This document shows, in pieces, positions 23,272-30,060 of a stretch of 30,060 nucleotides of DNA. This stretch comes from Candidatus Schekmanbacteria bacterium (GTDB lineage Bacteria; CSSED10-310; JACPHN01), in assembly GCA_016188575.1 (NCBI GenBank), contig JACPHN010000262.1, positions 1-30,060 of the forward strand, in the 5' to 3' direction. The position numbers and the translations under genes are program-made. Numbering within the stretch: the stretch's first letter is position 1; the number at the start of each line of letters is the position of its first letter. A model generated the notes under the pieces. That model ran no database searches. It had not been told where the DNA came from and was given only the letters and a program-made list of their open reading frames with translations.

Positions 23272-24639
23272 ATGGGTATGAGTCATTCGACTGCCTCACG
23301 TGTTGCGCTCGTCGCCGTCGTAGGCGCGGGGCCGGCCGGAATCTATGCGACGCGCAAGCTCACGGAGGCGGGACACGCTGTCGTCTTGCTCAATCGCGAC
23401 GTGCGCCCGGGCGGTTTGGCGGAATATGGCATCTATTTCAACAAATACTCCATGAAAGCGGGTCTGCGCAAGCAGTTCCGAAAGATCCTCGAAACCCGCT
23501 CCGTCCACTACGTCGGAAACACAACCGTTGGCACCGATGCCGACATTTCGCTCGCGCAGATGCGGGAGCTTCTCCGGCCGGACGCCATCGTGATTGCCGC
23601 GGGCGCCCAAGGTACCAAGCGTCTGGCGATTCCGGGAGAGAGTGCGACCGGCGTCATCCACGCCAAGGAGCTCGTGTACCACTATAACGGCCTGCCCCCG
23701 TTCAGCGAGCGAGCAATGCCCGTGGGCAACAACGTCATCGTCGTCGGGATCGGCAACGTCATGGTTGACGTCGCCCACTACCTCATTCACGAGCTCCGCG
23801 TTCACAGTTGCACTGCGCTTGCAAGGCGCGGTCCCGGACAGCGCGCCTACACCAACGCGGAGATCAAAGCCGTCAGCGCCAACATCGATGCGGACTCCCT
23901 CGCCGCGGAGATCGCGCGGATCGGGCCGCAGCTCCTCGCGGCAGGCGAGGACCCCCAAGGCTTGTTGGCCGAGCTCCTGCGCTTCCGTGATGAGCCGCCG
24001 CCGGAAGGCAGCAGCCCAACGCGATTGAGGTTCCGCTTTCTGAGTCAGCCGGTGGCGATTATCGTCGACGCCTTCGGCGCCGTTGCCGGAGCTCGCGTCG
24101 AGCGAACGCGGCTGGATCGCCGCGGCGATGAGCTGCTCGCCCGCGGTACCGGGGTCTACGATGATCTCGCCGCCGATACGGTCATTCTCGCCATCGGCGA
24201 CCGCGCGGATGCACGCCTGGGATTGCCGTTTGCGGGCAGCGCCTACGTGACCCGTCCGAGCGAAGATCCAGTCAACCCCGGCGACGAGGCCTACCAATGC
24301 TACGATCCCGCGGCGGCGGCCGTGCTCCCGGGCGTGTTCGTGGCCGGCTGGTCGCGGCGCGCCTCCGAAGGTCTGGTCGGCAAGGCCAGGCAAGACGGCG
24401 AGCGCGCGGCGGCTGTGGTGAACCGCTATCTGAGCGGTGTGGCACCGGCCAGCGCCGACCCGAACGAGCGGGTTAAAGCGCTTCGCGACGAGCTCACCAG
24501 ACAAGGGAGGCGGGTCGTTACCTTTGATGATGTGCTCCGGCTGCAGGCGCGCGAAGCAGCCGAGGCCGAAAGGCGGGGACGCGAATACTTTCGTTTTGCT
24601 ACCAACGCCGAAATGCTTGCTGCCGCCACCCCGAACTAG
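23272..24639 (+). CDS. Adrenodoxin-reductase/FprA-like FAD-dependent NAD(P)H oxidoreductase
   Basis: This 455-residue protein has the FAD-binding motif VVGAGPAGIYATRKL (GxGxxG at 18-23). A second dinucleotide motif VVGIGNVMVDVAHYL follows, its GNVxxD core typical of adrenodoxin reductase and FprA. Near the C terminus GVFVAGWSRRASEGLVGKARQDG matches the GW...G-xGx segment of that family. Such enzymes pass electrons from NADPH to ferredoxin or adrenodoxin-like partners, often for P450s or desaturases. No ferredoxin gene is adjacent. Two close ATGs (23272 and 23278) are possible and neither has a strong ribosome site. It is divergent from the acyl-CoA synthetase gene and 106 bases before the acyl-CoA dehydrogenase gene. 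A long antisense frame inside it is a composition artefact. Confidence 0.88.
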   Translation: MGMSHSTASRVALVAVVGAGPAGIYATRKLTEAGHAVVLLNRDVRPGGLAEYGIYFNKYSMKAGLRKQFRKILETRSVHYVGNTTVGTDADISLAQMRELLRPDAIVIAAGAQGTKRLAIPGESATGVIHAKELVYHYNGLPPFSERAMPVGNNVIVVGIGNVMVDVAHYLIHELRVHSCTALARRGPGQRAYTNAEIKAVSANIDADSLAAEIARIGPQLLAAGEDPQGLLAELLRFRDEPPPEGSSPTRLRFRFLSQPVAIIVDAFGAVAGARVERTRLDRRGDELLARGTGVYDDLAADTVILAIGDRADARLGLPFAGSAYVTRPSEDPVNPGDEAYQCYDPAAAAVLPGVFVAGWSRRASEGLVGKARQDGERAAAVVNRYLSGVAPASADPNERVKALRDELTRQGRRVVTFDDVLRLQAREAAEAERRGREYFRFATNAEMLAAATPN

Positions 24640-24745
24640 CTGGCGCCAGAGCGCTCGGTTTGCCGCGGCCGCGCTGGCGCCGGGCGCCGGCGGCGCACCG
24701 AGGAAGCGGGCCCTCTCACACCATCGCCGTACGAAGGAGTTTCGC

Positions 24746-25891
24746 ATGGAGCGAACGCTGTTCAGTGACGACCACAAGCTGTTTCGTGACGCCTTTCGCG
24801 AGTTCGTGGACCGCGAGGTCAAGCCGAACCAGGCGCGCTGGGCCGAAAACGGCATCGTCGATCGCGAGACCTGGCGAAAAGCCGGCGAGATGGGCTTTCT
24901 TTGCCCCTGGCTCGAAGAGGAATACGGCGGACCCGGCGGCGACTTCCTACATTCCGTCATCGTCAACGAAGAGCTGTCGCGCGCCTACGAGTCGGGCTTC
25001 GGGGTGGGTGTCCATTCCGACATCATCGTGCCCTACATCTATCGCTACGGAACGGTCGAGCAAAAGCAGCGGTGGCTCCCTGGATGTGCGTCGGGCGAGC
25101 TCATTACGGCAGTTGCCATGACCGAGCCGGACGCGGGCTCGGACCTGGCCGCCATCACCACGCGGGCCGTGCGCGACGGCGGCGACTGGATCCTGAACGG
25201 CTCCAAAACCTTCATTTCCAATGGGATCCTCTGCGACCTTTGCGTCATCGCCGCGAAAACGGATCTTGATCCCGCGAACGCGCACCGAGGTATGTCGCTG
25301 TTCGTAGTCGAGACCTCAAGGTCCGGCTTTGTAAAGGGCAAGAAGCTCGAGAAGATGGGCATGATGACCCAGGACACGGCGGAGCTCGCACTCCAGGATT
25401 GCCGGGTTCCAGGCGATGCGCTACTGGGCCAGGTCGGTTCTGGGTTCTACATGCTCATGGAGAAGCTTCAGCAAGAACGTCTCGTCGTCGCCATCGGCGC
25501 GCAGGCGCTCGCGGAGCAGGTATTGAACGATACCATCGCCTACTGCCAGGAGCGGAAAGCCTTCGGCCGGCCGATCGCCAGGTTCCAGAACACCCAATTC
25601 AAGCTCGCCGAGTGCGCCACCAAGGTTGAAGTCGGCCGCGCATTCCTGGATCGTCTGGTGGCGGAGCACGTCGCGGGCAAGAGCCTCGTCAAGGAGTGCT
25701 CCATGGCGAAGCTCTGGCAAACCGAGATGCTCGGTGAGGTCGTCGACACGTGCCTGCAGTTCTTCGGCGGGTATGGCTACATGCTCGAGTATCCCGTAAC
25801 CCGCGCCTTCATGGACGCGCGCGTGCAGCGAATTTTCGCCGGGACCAACGAGATCATGAAAGTGATCATCGCCAAGCAGATGGGGCTGTGA
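24746..25891 (+). CDS. Acyl-CoA dehydrogenase, long-chain/isovaleryl type
   Basis: This 381-residue protein starts at ATG 24746, with AAGGAG seven bases upstream; the frame is open to 24437 but only inside the previous gene. AVAMTEPDAGSDLAAI and WILNGSKTFISNG are the conserved FAD and substrate-binding strands. The C-terminal segment GGYGYMLEYPVTRAFMDARV and FAGTNEIMKVIIAKQ completes the fold. The Glu that MCAD uses is replaced by Ala in FAGTNEI. Glu244 in QQERLVVA corresponds to the catalytic base of LCAD/isovaleryl-CoA dehydrogenase, so I class it with that branch. It introduces the alpha-beta double bond of acyl-CoA in beta-oxidation or branched-chain degradation, passing electrons to ETF, whose genes are not in the window. 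Confidence 0.95.
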   Translation: MERTLFSDDHKLFRDAFREFVDREVKPNQARWAENGIVDRETWRKAGEMGFLCPWLEEEYGGPGGDFLHSVIVNEELSRAYESGFGVGVHSDIIVPYIYRYGTVEQKQRWLPGCASGELITAVAMTEPDAGSDLAAITTRAVRDGGDWILNGSKTFISNGILCDLCVIAAKTDLDPANAHRGMSLFVVETSRSGFVKGKKLEKMGMMTQDTAELALQDCRVPGDALLGQVGSGFYMLMEKLQQERLVVAIGAQALAEQVLNDTIAYCQERKAFGRPIARFQNTQFKLAECATKVEVGRAFLDRLVAEHVAGKSLVKECSMAKLWQTEMLGEVVDTCLQFFGGYGYMLEYPVTRAFMDARVQRIFAGTNEIMKVIIAKQMGL

Positions 25892-25920
25892 GCGCGAAAG
25901 AGCCAGGCCGCCTCGATGCG

Positions 25921-25955
25921 GTGCTCGCCGGCCCTTCTCGCGGGGAGGCGAGCAC
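25921..25955. terminator. Bidirectional terminator candidate between convergent genes
   Basis: GTGCTCGCC (25921-25929) and GGCGAGCAC (25947-25955) form a perfect 9-bp stem with a 17-base loop, placed in the 71-base gap between the acyl-CoA dehydrogenase and DUF3604 genes, which converge. It lacks a U-run on either strand. Confidence 0.5.
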
Positions 25956-25962
25956 ACGGGCG

Positions 25963-28233
25963 TCAGCGATCCACGTAAATCGGGGATGACCAGGCGCGTT
26001 CTTCGTTCGGCGCCACACAATCGTCTTCGTAGGGGGTGCGATAGTCACCGTAGCAGGGCTTGACCGCCGTGCAGACGCCGTTCTCGTCCCACTCCTGGCA
26101 GCGTAGACCACCAGCGTTGACAGCAGGAGTCGGCTCCTGAATCGCACGCACGTAGTACACGGAGTCGCGCCCGTCTGTCGGGAAGCTCGCGTCATCAAAC
26201 TGCACCTCACACACGCCGGTGTCAGAGTCCGCGCACGGGAACGACTTCCAGGGATCTTCGATGAGCCGAGCGATGTCCTCACCCTTGGTGGCTTGCGGTC
26301 GGATACGAATCACCTCGATGCGAGTGATCCGATGCCGGCGGGTTCCCGGATTGAAGCACTCGTTCGCGCAGAGCCGCGCGAGACGCTCGGGTGTGATCCG
26401 GTCCGCCGACCAGGTAGGGCACCCTGGGAGCTGTTCCAGGGCGCCGACCGCTCGCACCTTGAATTTGGGAGGTTCGCCAAGGTGAATCTTGCTCCCCATA
26501 GGGAGCACGGTTCCGCCGGGGCCGTTCTGCAGATCGAACCATAACAGGATGCGGTCTCCCGAGGTCCCGTAGACCTCGCGGCGCTTGAGCCCGTCCCAGA
26601 TTGCCTGACGGTCGCGGCTTGCGGCATGCACACCAACCAGGCCGCCAGTCATGAAGAAGGACGCCTGCCGCTCCGTATCCGCGAGCATCGCGTACGGCAC
26701 CTCCGAGCGACCCGGGACAATCGCCTCGGAAGTCGGAGTCTTGGGGCCCTGCCTCATCGAGGTGCCTTCGTACACGGTTTTATCCCGCTGGCCGGCGCTT
26801 TCGGTCATCTCTTGCCGCGCGTATTCCTTGTATCCCGTGCCCGGCCTCGCGCTGTGATTATCGCTCGAAGCCAGGAAGCCGAAGTGGAACCGCGCCGGAT
26901 TGGCGTCGTCATCGAAGTTCGTGAGCGCGAGCGCGTATTGGGCGGAGCCGCCCGGACGATAGTTGAAGCTCGGATCAAAGCAGTCGGTACACTGCCCGCA
27001 GTTTCCCCAATCCTCCACGGCCGTGCCGGGTACAGCATTATGGCCGGCGGCGCCGGAGAGCAGAAAGTCAATTTTGGCCTTTTCGACACGCCGATCGCAT
27101 TCGCCTCTTGGAAGGTCGCCGCATCGCGAGCGGACGATGTCGCCGGCGCGCCAACAGCAGGGTTCGTAGTCCCTGCGCGGAGCGGGGCAAACGGGGTTTC
27201 CCGTGGCATCCCAGGCGATGTCGCGCCAGTCGCGAAAGGTCTCGGAGTTGCCGTGGCCGGAAAAAACTTCGATCAGCGACTGCCGGTCCGGATCGTGATT
27301 CGTCTTCTTGAGGCTCTTGTCGAACGTGTAGCCAGGCGGGGTATACAGGCCCCACGTGGTCCCGTGAGGAATGACGAGTGACTCGAACCCCCACTGGTCG
27401 AGCTTGGCGAAGAGCGCGTCGGGAGTACCGGCCACTTCCCGGCAGGAGGTGGGCAGGTCGTGCACGTCAACGCCCTCAGGACAATTGGGGACAGCCTCAA
27501 CCTCACGGACAAAGCGAATGAAATCGAAGTACTCCTGGCGGTGAGCGAAATCCAGCAGAGGCGTGGCAATAAACGTCAGCGGGTTCGGAAACGCCCAGGG
27601 GTCGACCTCGAAGATATCGCCACTGGCTGCGATGGGCCGAGTCGGGACCTTGCTGTCATCCTGATCCAGGAAGATCACATTCTTGTGGCCAAAGTGCGAC
27701 TCGGGAGTCAGCCCGACCTGAGTCCACTCCCAGCCGAGGTAGGTGACCAGATCGGGATGATCCGCCTGGCCGGAGATGGCGTTGCATTGACGGACGGCAG
27801 CCTTGGTTTCGGCCCACCGGTGCTCATCGACGAACTCCGCGTGGTCGGTAATGGACCAGAAGTCCAATCCTGAGCAGATTCTCGCGTAGTCGCACGCATC
27901 GGCCGGGGGGTGAGCGCCCTCGCCCTGGACGATCGGCAAGCTCATGAGAAAGGCGTCGCCCGAGAACGTCGTGTGCACGTGCAAGTCGCCGAAGAGAATA
28001 TCCTTGGCATTCTCCGGCGCCACAGGGCGTTGGTGCTCGGTCCTTGCTGCGACGACGGCGGGGCTGGCCGGCAGCGCCTGCGCGGTGCCGGCGCCGCGCT
28101 CGTGTCCCGCGAAAAAGATGACAAATAAGGCTATCGCTGCTGCACAGAGGGCGCCGCCAAGGAGCAGTGCCGCGGCGAGCAAGAGAACCTTCCGGGTGTG
28201 GCGAGGTCGGGCCGGATCGGACACGATAGACAT
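25963..28233 (-). CDS. Membrane-anchored DUF3604 (PHP-like metal-dependent) protein
   Basis: This 756-residue protein starts at ATG 28233 with GAGGAG upstream. A signal anchor lies at about residues 16-42 (KVLLLAAALLLGGALCAAAI). The large domain opens with LFGDLHVHTTFSGDA, where His85 and His87 form the first metal-binding pair of a PHP-like fold. It continues with FWSITDHAEFVDEHRW (Asp and His ligands), FGHKNVIFLD, VIPHGTTWGLYTPPG and FLASSDNHSARPGTGYKEY. These are the hallmarks of DUF3604. It also has many Cys residues, some spaced like disulfide pairs, consistent with periplasmic or surface exposure. The function of the family is unknown; the PHP relation suggests a phosphoesterase-like hydrolase. 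It lies 67 bases after fabH on the same strand. Confidence 0.9.
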   Translation of the reverse strand: MSIVSDPARPRHTRKVLLLAAALLLGGALCAAAIALFVIFFAGHERGAGTAQALPASPAVVAARTEHQRPVAPENAKDILFGDLHVHTTFSGDAFLMSLPIVQGEGAHPPADACDYARICSGLDFWSITDHAEFVDEHRWAETKAAVRQCNAISGQADHPDLVTYLGWEWTQVGLTPESHFGHKNVIFLDQDDSKVPTRPIAASGDIFEVDPWAFPNPLTFIATPLLDFAHRQEYFDFIRFVREVEAVPNCPEGVDVHDLPTSCREVAGTPDALFAKLDQWGFESLVIPHGTTWGLYTPPGYTFDKSLKKTNHDPDRQSLIEVFSGHGNSETFRDWRDIAWDATGNPVCPAPRRDYEPCCWRAGDIVRSRCGDLPRGECDRRVEKAKIDFLLSGAAGHNAVPGTAVEDWGNCGQCTDCFDPSFNYRPGGSAQYALALTNFDDDANPARFHFGFLASSDNHSARPGTGYKEYARQEMTESAGQRDKTVYEGTSMRQGPKTPTSEAIVPGRSEVPYAMLADTERQASFFMTGGLVGVHAASRDRQAIWDGLKRREVYGTSGDRILLWFDLQNGPGGTVLPMGSKIHLGEPPKFKVRAVGALEQLPGCPTWSADRITPERLARLCANECFNPGTRRHRITRIEVIRIRPQATKGEDIARLIEDPWKSFPCADSDTGVCEVQFDDASFPTDGRDSVYYVRAIQEPTPAVNAGGLRCQEWDENGVCTAVKPCYGDYRTPYEDDCVAPNEERAWSSPIYVDR

Positions 28234-28300
28234 GGTCGCTCCTCGGGGTCAGGGGGCTGTGCGGTCACATGAGTCTGCTCGCAGGCCGCGGTTGCGGGTG

Positions 28301-29308
28301 TTACCAACGGAGCACGGCAGCTCCCCAGGTAAACCCGGCTCCAAACGACGCGAAAGCGACGATGCTGCCGCGCCGGATACGCCCCGCGCGCACGCATTCG
28401 TCGAGCGCAAGGGGGATGGAAGCCGCGGTCGTGTTTCCGTACCGCATGATATTGTTGAAGACTTGGTCGTCGCGAAGGCCGAGCTGCTTTTGGACCGCCT
28501 CGCAAATCCTGAGATTCGCCTGATGCGTGATGAGCAGATCGATGTCGGCGACGGCGAGCCCGCACTTGCCGAGGACACTATGAAGCGCGGCCGGCATGCA
28601 CTCGATCGCATGCTTGAAGACGCGCCGCCCCGACATCTCGGCAAAGTGCCGTCGCGCCTGGATTTGCTCGACTGTCATTCTGCCCCGATCCACGCATGAC
28701 GGCGCGTCCGTCCACAGGACTTTCGCGTGACGCCCGTCGGCGTGGAGCTCGGTCGCCAGTATGCCCCGTCCGTCGCCGCTGTCATTGGCGCCGAGGACGA
28801 CGGCGGCGGCGCCATCACCAAACAGCACGGTGACGTCGCGACCCAAGTTTGAGCGGTCCAGCCCCGTCGAATGAACCTCGGCGCCGACAAGCAGCACGTG
28901 TTGGTAACTTCCGGAGCGGATGAAGCTGTCCGTCACCGCGAGGCCGTACAGGAAGCCCGAGCACTGGTTGCGAACGTCCAGCGCGGGGACGCCGGCGGGG
29001 ACGTCGAGCTTTGCCTGCAGAAAACAGCCGTCGCCGGGGAAGAAGTGGTCGGGTGAGAGCGTCGCGTAGACGATCATGTCGACGTCAGCGGGGCCAAGAC
29101 CCGCTGCCTGCAGCGCCGTTCGCGCCGCTTCGGTGGCAAGGTCGCTGCCGCCGGTGCCGCCTTCGTCGGGGACCCATCGTCGCTGTTCGATGCCCGTGCG
29201 TTCGCGAATCCACGCGTCTGAGGTATCGAAAAGCCGGGCGAGGTCGTCGTTGGTCACGATTCTTTCGGGAACGCAATGTCCCGTGCCGAGCACAACAGAG
29301 GTGGGCAT
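28301..29308 (-). CDS. fabH: Beta-ketoacyl-ACP synthase III (KAS III) family
   Basis: This 335-residue protein has the KAS III active-site triad: Cys116 in DVRNQCSGFLYGL, His262 in ITHQANLRI and Asn292 in YGNTTAASIP. Other family marks are the start VLGTGHCVPERIVTNDDLA, TSDAWIRERTGI, and LFGDGAAAVVLG. KAS III starts fatty-acid chains by condensing acyl-CoA with malonyl-ACP, and paralogues serve in polyketide or hydrocarbon synthesis. The ATG at 29308 has GGAG eight bases upstream. No acpP, fabD or plsX is adjacent, so it may be a specialised paralogue rather than the housekeeping copy. It is followed by the DUF3604 gene. Confidence 0.93.
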   Translation of the reverse strand: MPTSVVLGTGHCVPERIVTNDDLARLFDTSDAWIRERTGIEQRRWVPDEGGTGGSDLATEAARTALQAAGLGPADVDMIVYATLSPDHFFPGDGCFLQAKLDVPAGVPALDVRNQCSGFLYGLAVTDSFIRSGSYQHVLLVGAEVHSTGLDRSNLGRDVTVLFGDGAAAVVLGANDSGDGRGILATELHADGRHAKVLWTDAPSCVDRGRMTVEQIQARRHFAEMSGRRVFKHAIECMPAALHSVLGKCGLAVADIDLLITHQANLRICEAVQKQLGLRDDQVFNNIMRYGNTTAASIPLALDECVRAGRIRRGSIVAFASFGAGFTWGAAVLRW

Positions 29309-29922
29309 GGACCGGTCTCCAGGCTAGACGTGGCAGTGCCGTCGCGCAGCGGTGGGCAGAACAAGGCGTGTGCGCCACCGCGGTGAAAACTCCGGCGCGA
29401 CAGCAACATAGCGCGAACACCCGCTGCTGTCGATGGGCGACGGCCGCCAGAATCCACCGCTGTCCGGGCGCCTGCTAGCTGCGCCGAAAGCGCATCAGGA
29501 GGCCTCTCACCCCACCCCCGCCCTCTTCCTGGCTAGGTATCTCTACGCAAGCGCCTTGCCATGGCGTTTTGGTGGATTTGAGAGGGAAAAAGGGAAGGAG
29601 CAAGGGGATGGACACCCTGCGCAAGCTGGCCGGGTGCAAGTCGGCGACCCCCATGACCGAGTAATCGCGCCGAGCATCCGTGCCCCTTCCCATTTTCCTG
29701 CTTCGGTTACCGCCGTTCTATTCCCCTTCCCCTGCAATGCCATCGCTTTGGATGGCGTAGAAACGCTTCGCCACGAGGCCCAGAAATCTCCACAAACAAG
29801 CGAAGAGCGGCGCCGCTGGAAATACCTACCCATGAAAGATCCCGGCCCTCTCCCCTCGAGCGGGGGGAGGGGGATTGTGCGCGGTGCGCCTGGGCAGGGG
29901 CGCTGCGTGCGCGACCTGGTCG
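29309..29922. other. Gene-poor intergenic region
   Basis: I see no credible gene here. Short open frames on both strands give Pro/Arg/Ser-rich strings without domains. It contains a sequence at 29452-29490 resembling one arm of the inverted-repeat element at 17950, an AT-rich patch at 29760-29835, and a GC-rich hairpin near 29845. The promoter of fabH should be in its left part on the minus strand, but no convincing match was found. Confidence 0.55.
29845..29873. repeat. GC-rich palindromic repeat
   Basis: CCCTCTCCCC TCGAGC GGGGGGAGGG forms an imperfect stem about 50 bases beyond the stop of the right-edge gene. CCCTCTCCC...GGGAGAGGG palindromes are common dispersed intergenic repeats, and the interior of the 17950-18084 element is similar in character. 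It may act as a rough terminator, without a U-run. Confidence 0.4.
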
Positions 29923-30060
29923 CTAGTCGTCGTTGACGTCGAGGTTGAGGACGACGGGCTCGCCGAAATCCTCGGCCTTGCCTTCACCCGTGTGATAGAC
30001 GGCCTGGGCGCGCAACTTCAGGACCACCTCACCGGTCTGGGTGGACACCGGCTCGTAGCG
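29923..30060 (-). CDS. C-terminal 45 residues of an unidentified protein (runs off right edge)
   Basis: On the minus strand the frame entering from the right edge reads RYEPVSTQTGEVVLKLRAQA, then VYHTGEGKAEDF, and ends LNLDVNDD before TAG at 29925-29923. The alternating hydrophobic pattern suggests beta strands, and the tail is acidic. Codon use is typical of the other genes. The start and function lie outside the window and I do not recognise the family. Confidence 0.55.
   Translation of the reverse strand, partial: RYEPVSTQTGEVVLKLRAQAVYHTGEGKAEDFGEPVVLNLDVNDD

Noticed and set aside
23296-24966. A 556-codon open frame antisense to the flavoprotein gene
   Set aside because: It lies opposite a well-supported FAD protein, has no ribosome site or recognisable domain, and such long antisense frames are expected in GC-rich codon-biased DNA.
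29475-29833. Overlapping short minus-strand frames in the right intergenic region
   Set aside because: No domain, start context or coding-like composition; they are judged chance frames.

Overview
The window is high-GC bacterial chromosome from a Gram-negative organism. It carries LPS export genes (lptB and an LptC/OstA protein), an O-antigen type ABC exporter, rpoN, and acyl-CoA and ether-lipid type metabolism. GTG starts and 4-bp start/stop overlaps are frequent. The gene content suits a deltaproteobacterium-like lineage (Myxococcota, Desulfobacterota or Binatota type). That placement is inferred from gene content only; there is no rRNA gene in the window.

Layout. Positions 1-460 hold the start of a secreted protein running off the left edge. 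Positions 461-1894 are gene-poor and scarred: a GGAA microsatellite, a 21-bp direct repeat, a short serine-recombinase remnant, a decayed TnpB (IS200/IS605 type) remnant, and inverted repeats. From 17829 down to 1895 there is an unbroken minus-strand array of twelve genes: rpsA, a HIT-family hydrolase, an LptC-OstA fusion, lptB, rpoN, hpf, HPr, enzyme I (ptsI), wzm, wzt, a GT2 glycosyltransferase and an ArnT/PMT-like membrane glycosyltransferase. Most neighbours overlap or lie within tens of bases. A strong sigma70-like promoter precedes rpsA. A second one lies inside the only large gap, upstream of rpoN, and would produce a roughly 250-nt leader RNA containing four strong hairpins.

Positions 18099-25891 hold lipid and redox genes. 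These are an alkylglycerone-phosphate-synthase-like FAD enzyme, a small Myb/SANT-like plus zinc-ribbon protein, a glycerophosphodiester phosphodiesterase downstream of an acyl-CoA synthetase, a divergently transcribed adrenodoxin-reductase-like flavoprotein, and an acyl-CoA dehydrogenase. Positions 25963-29308 hold a membrane-anchored DUF3604/PHP-like protein and a beta-ketoacyl-ACP synthase III. The right edge has the last 45 codons of an unidentified minus-strand gene.

How they may work together (inference). The long array joins translation and ribosome hibernation (S1, HPF), LPS transport (LptC/A/B), sigma-54, a minimal phosphotransfer pair (HPr and EI) and surface polysaccharide synthesis and export. 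It may be a cell-envelope module tied to growth state. No CRISPR array, tRNA, rRNA, intact insertion sequence or obvious defence system was seen. The most interesting items are the structured rpoN leader, the long LptC-OstA fusion, the direct junction of the PTS genes to the O-antigen exporter, and the small HTH/zinc-ribbon protein.
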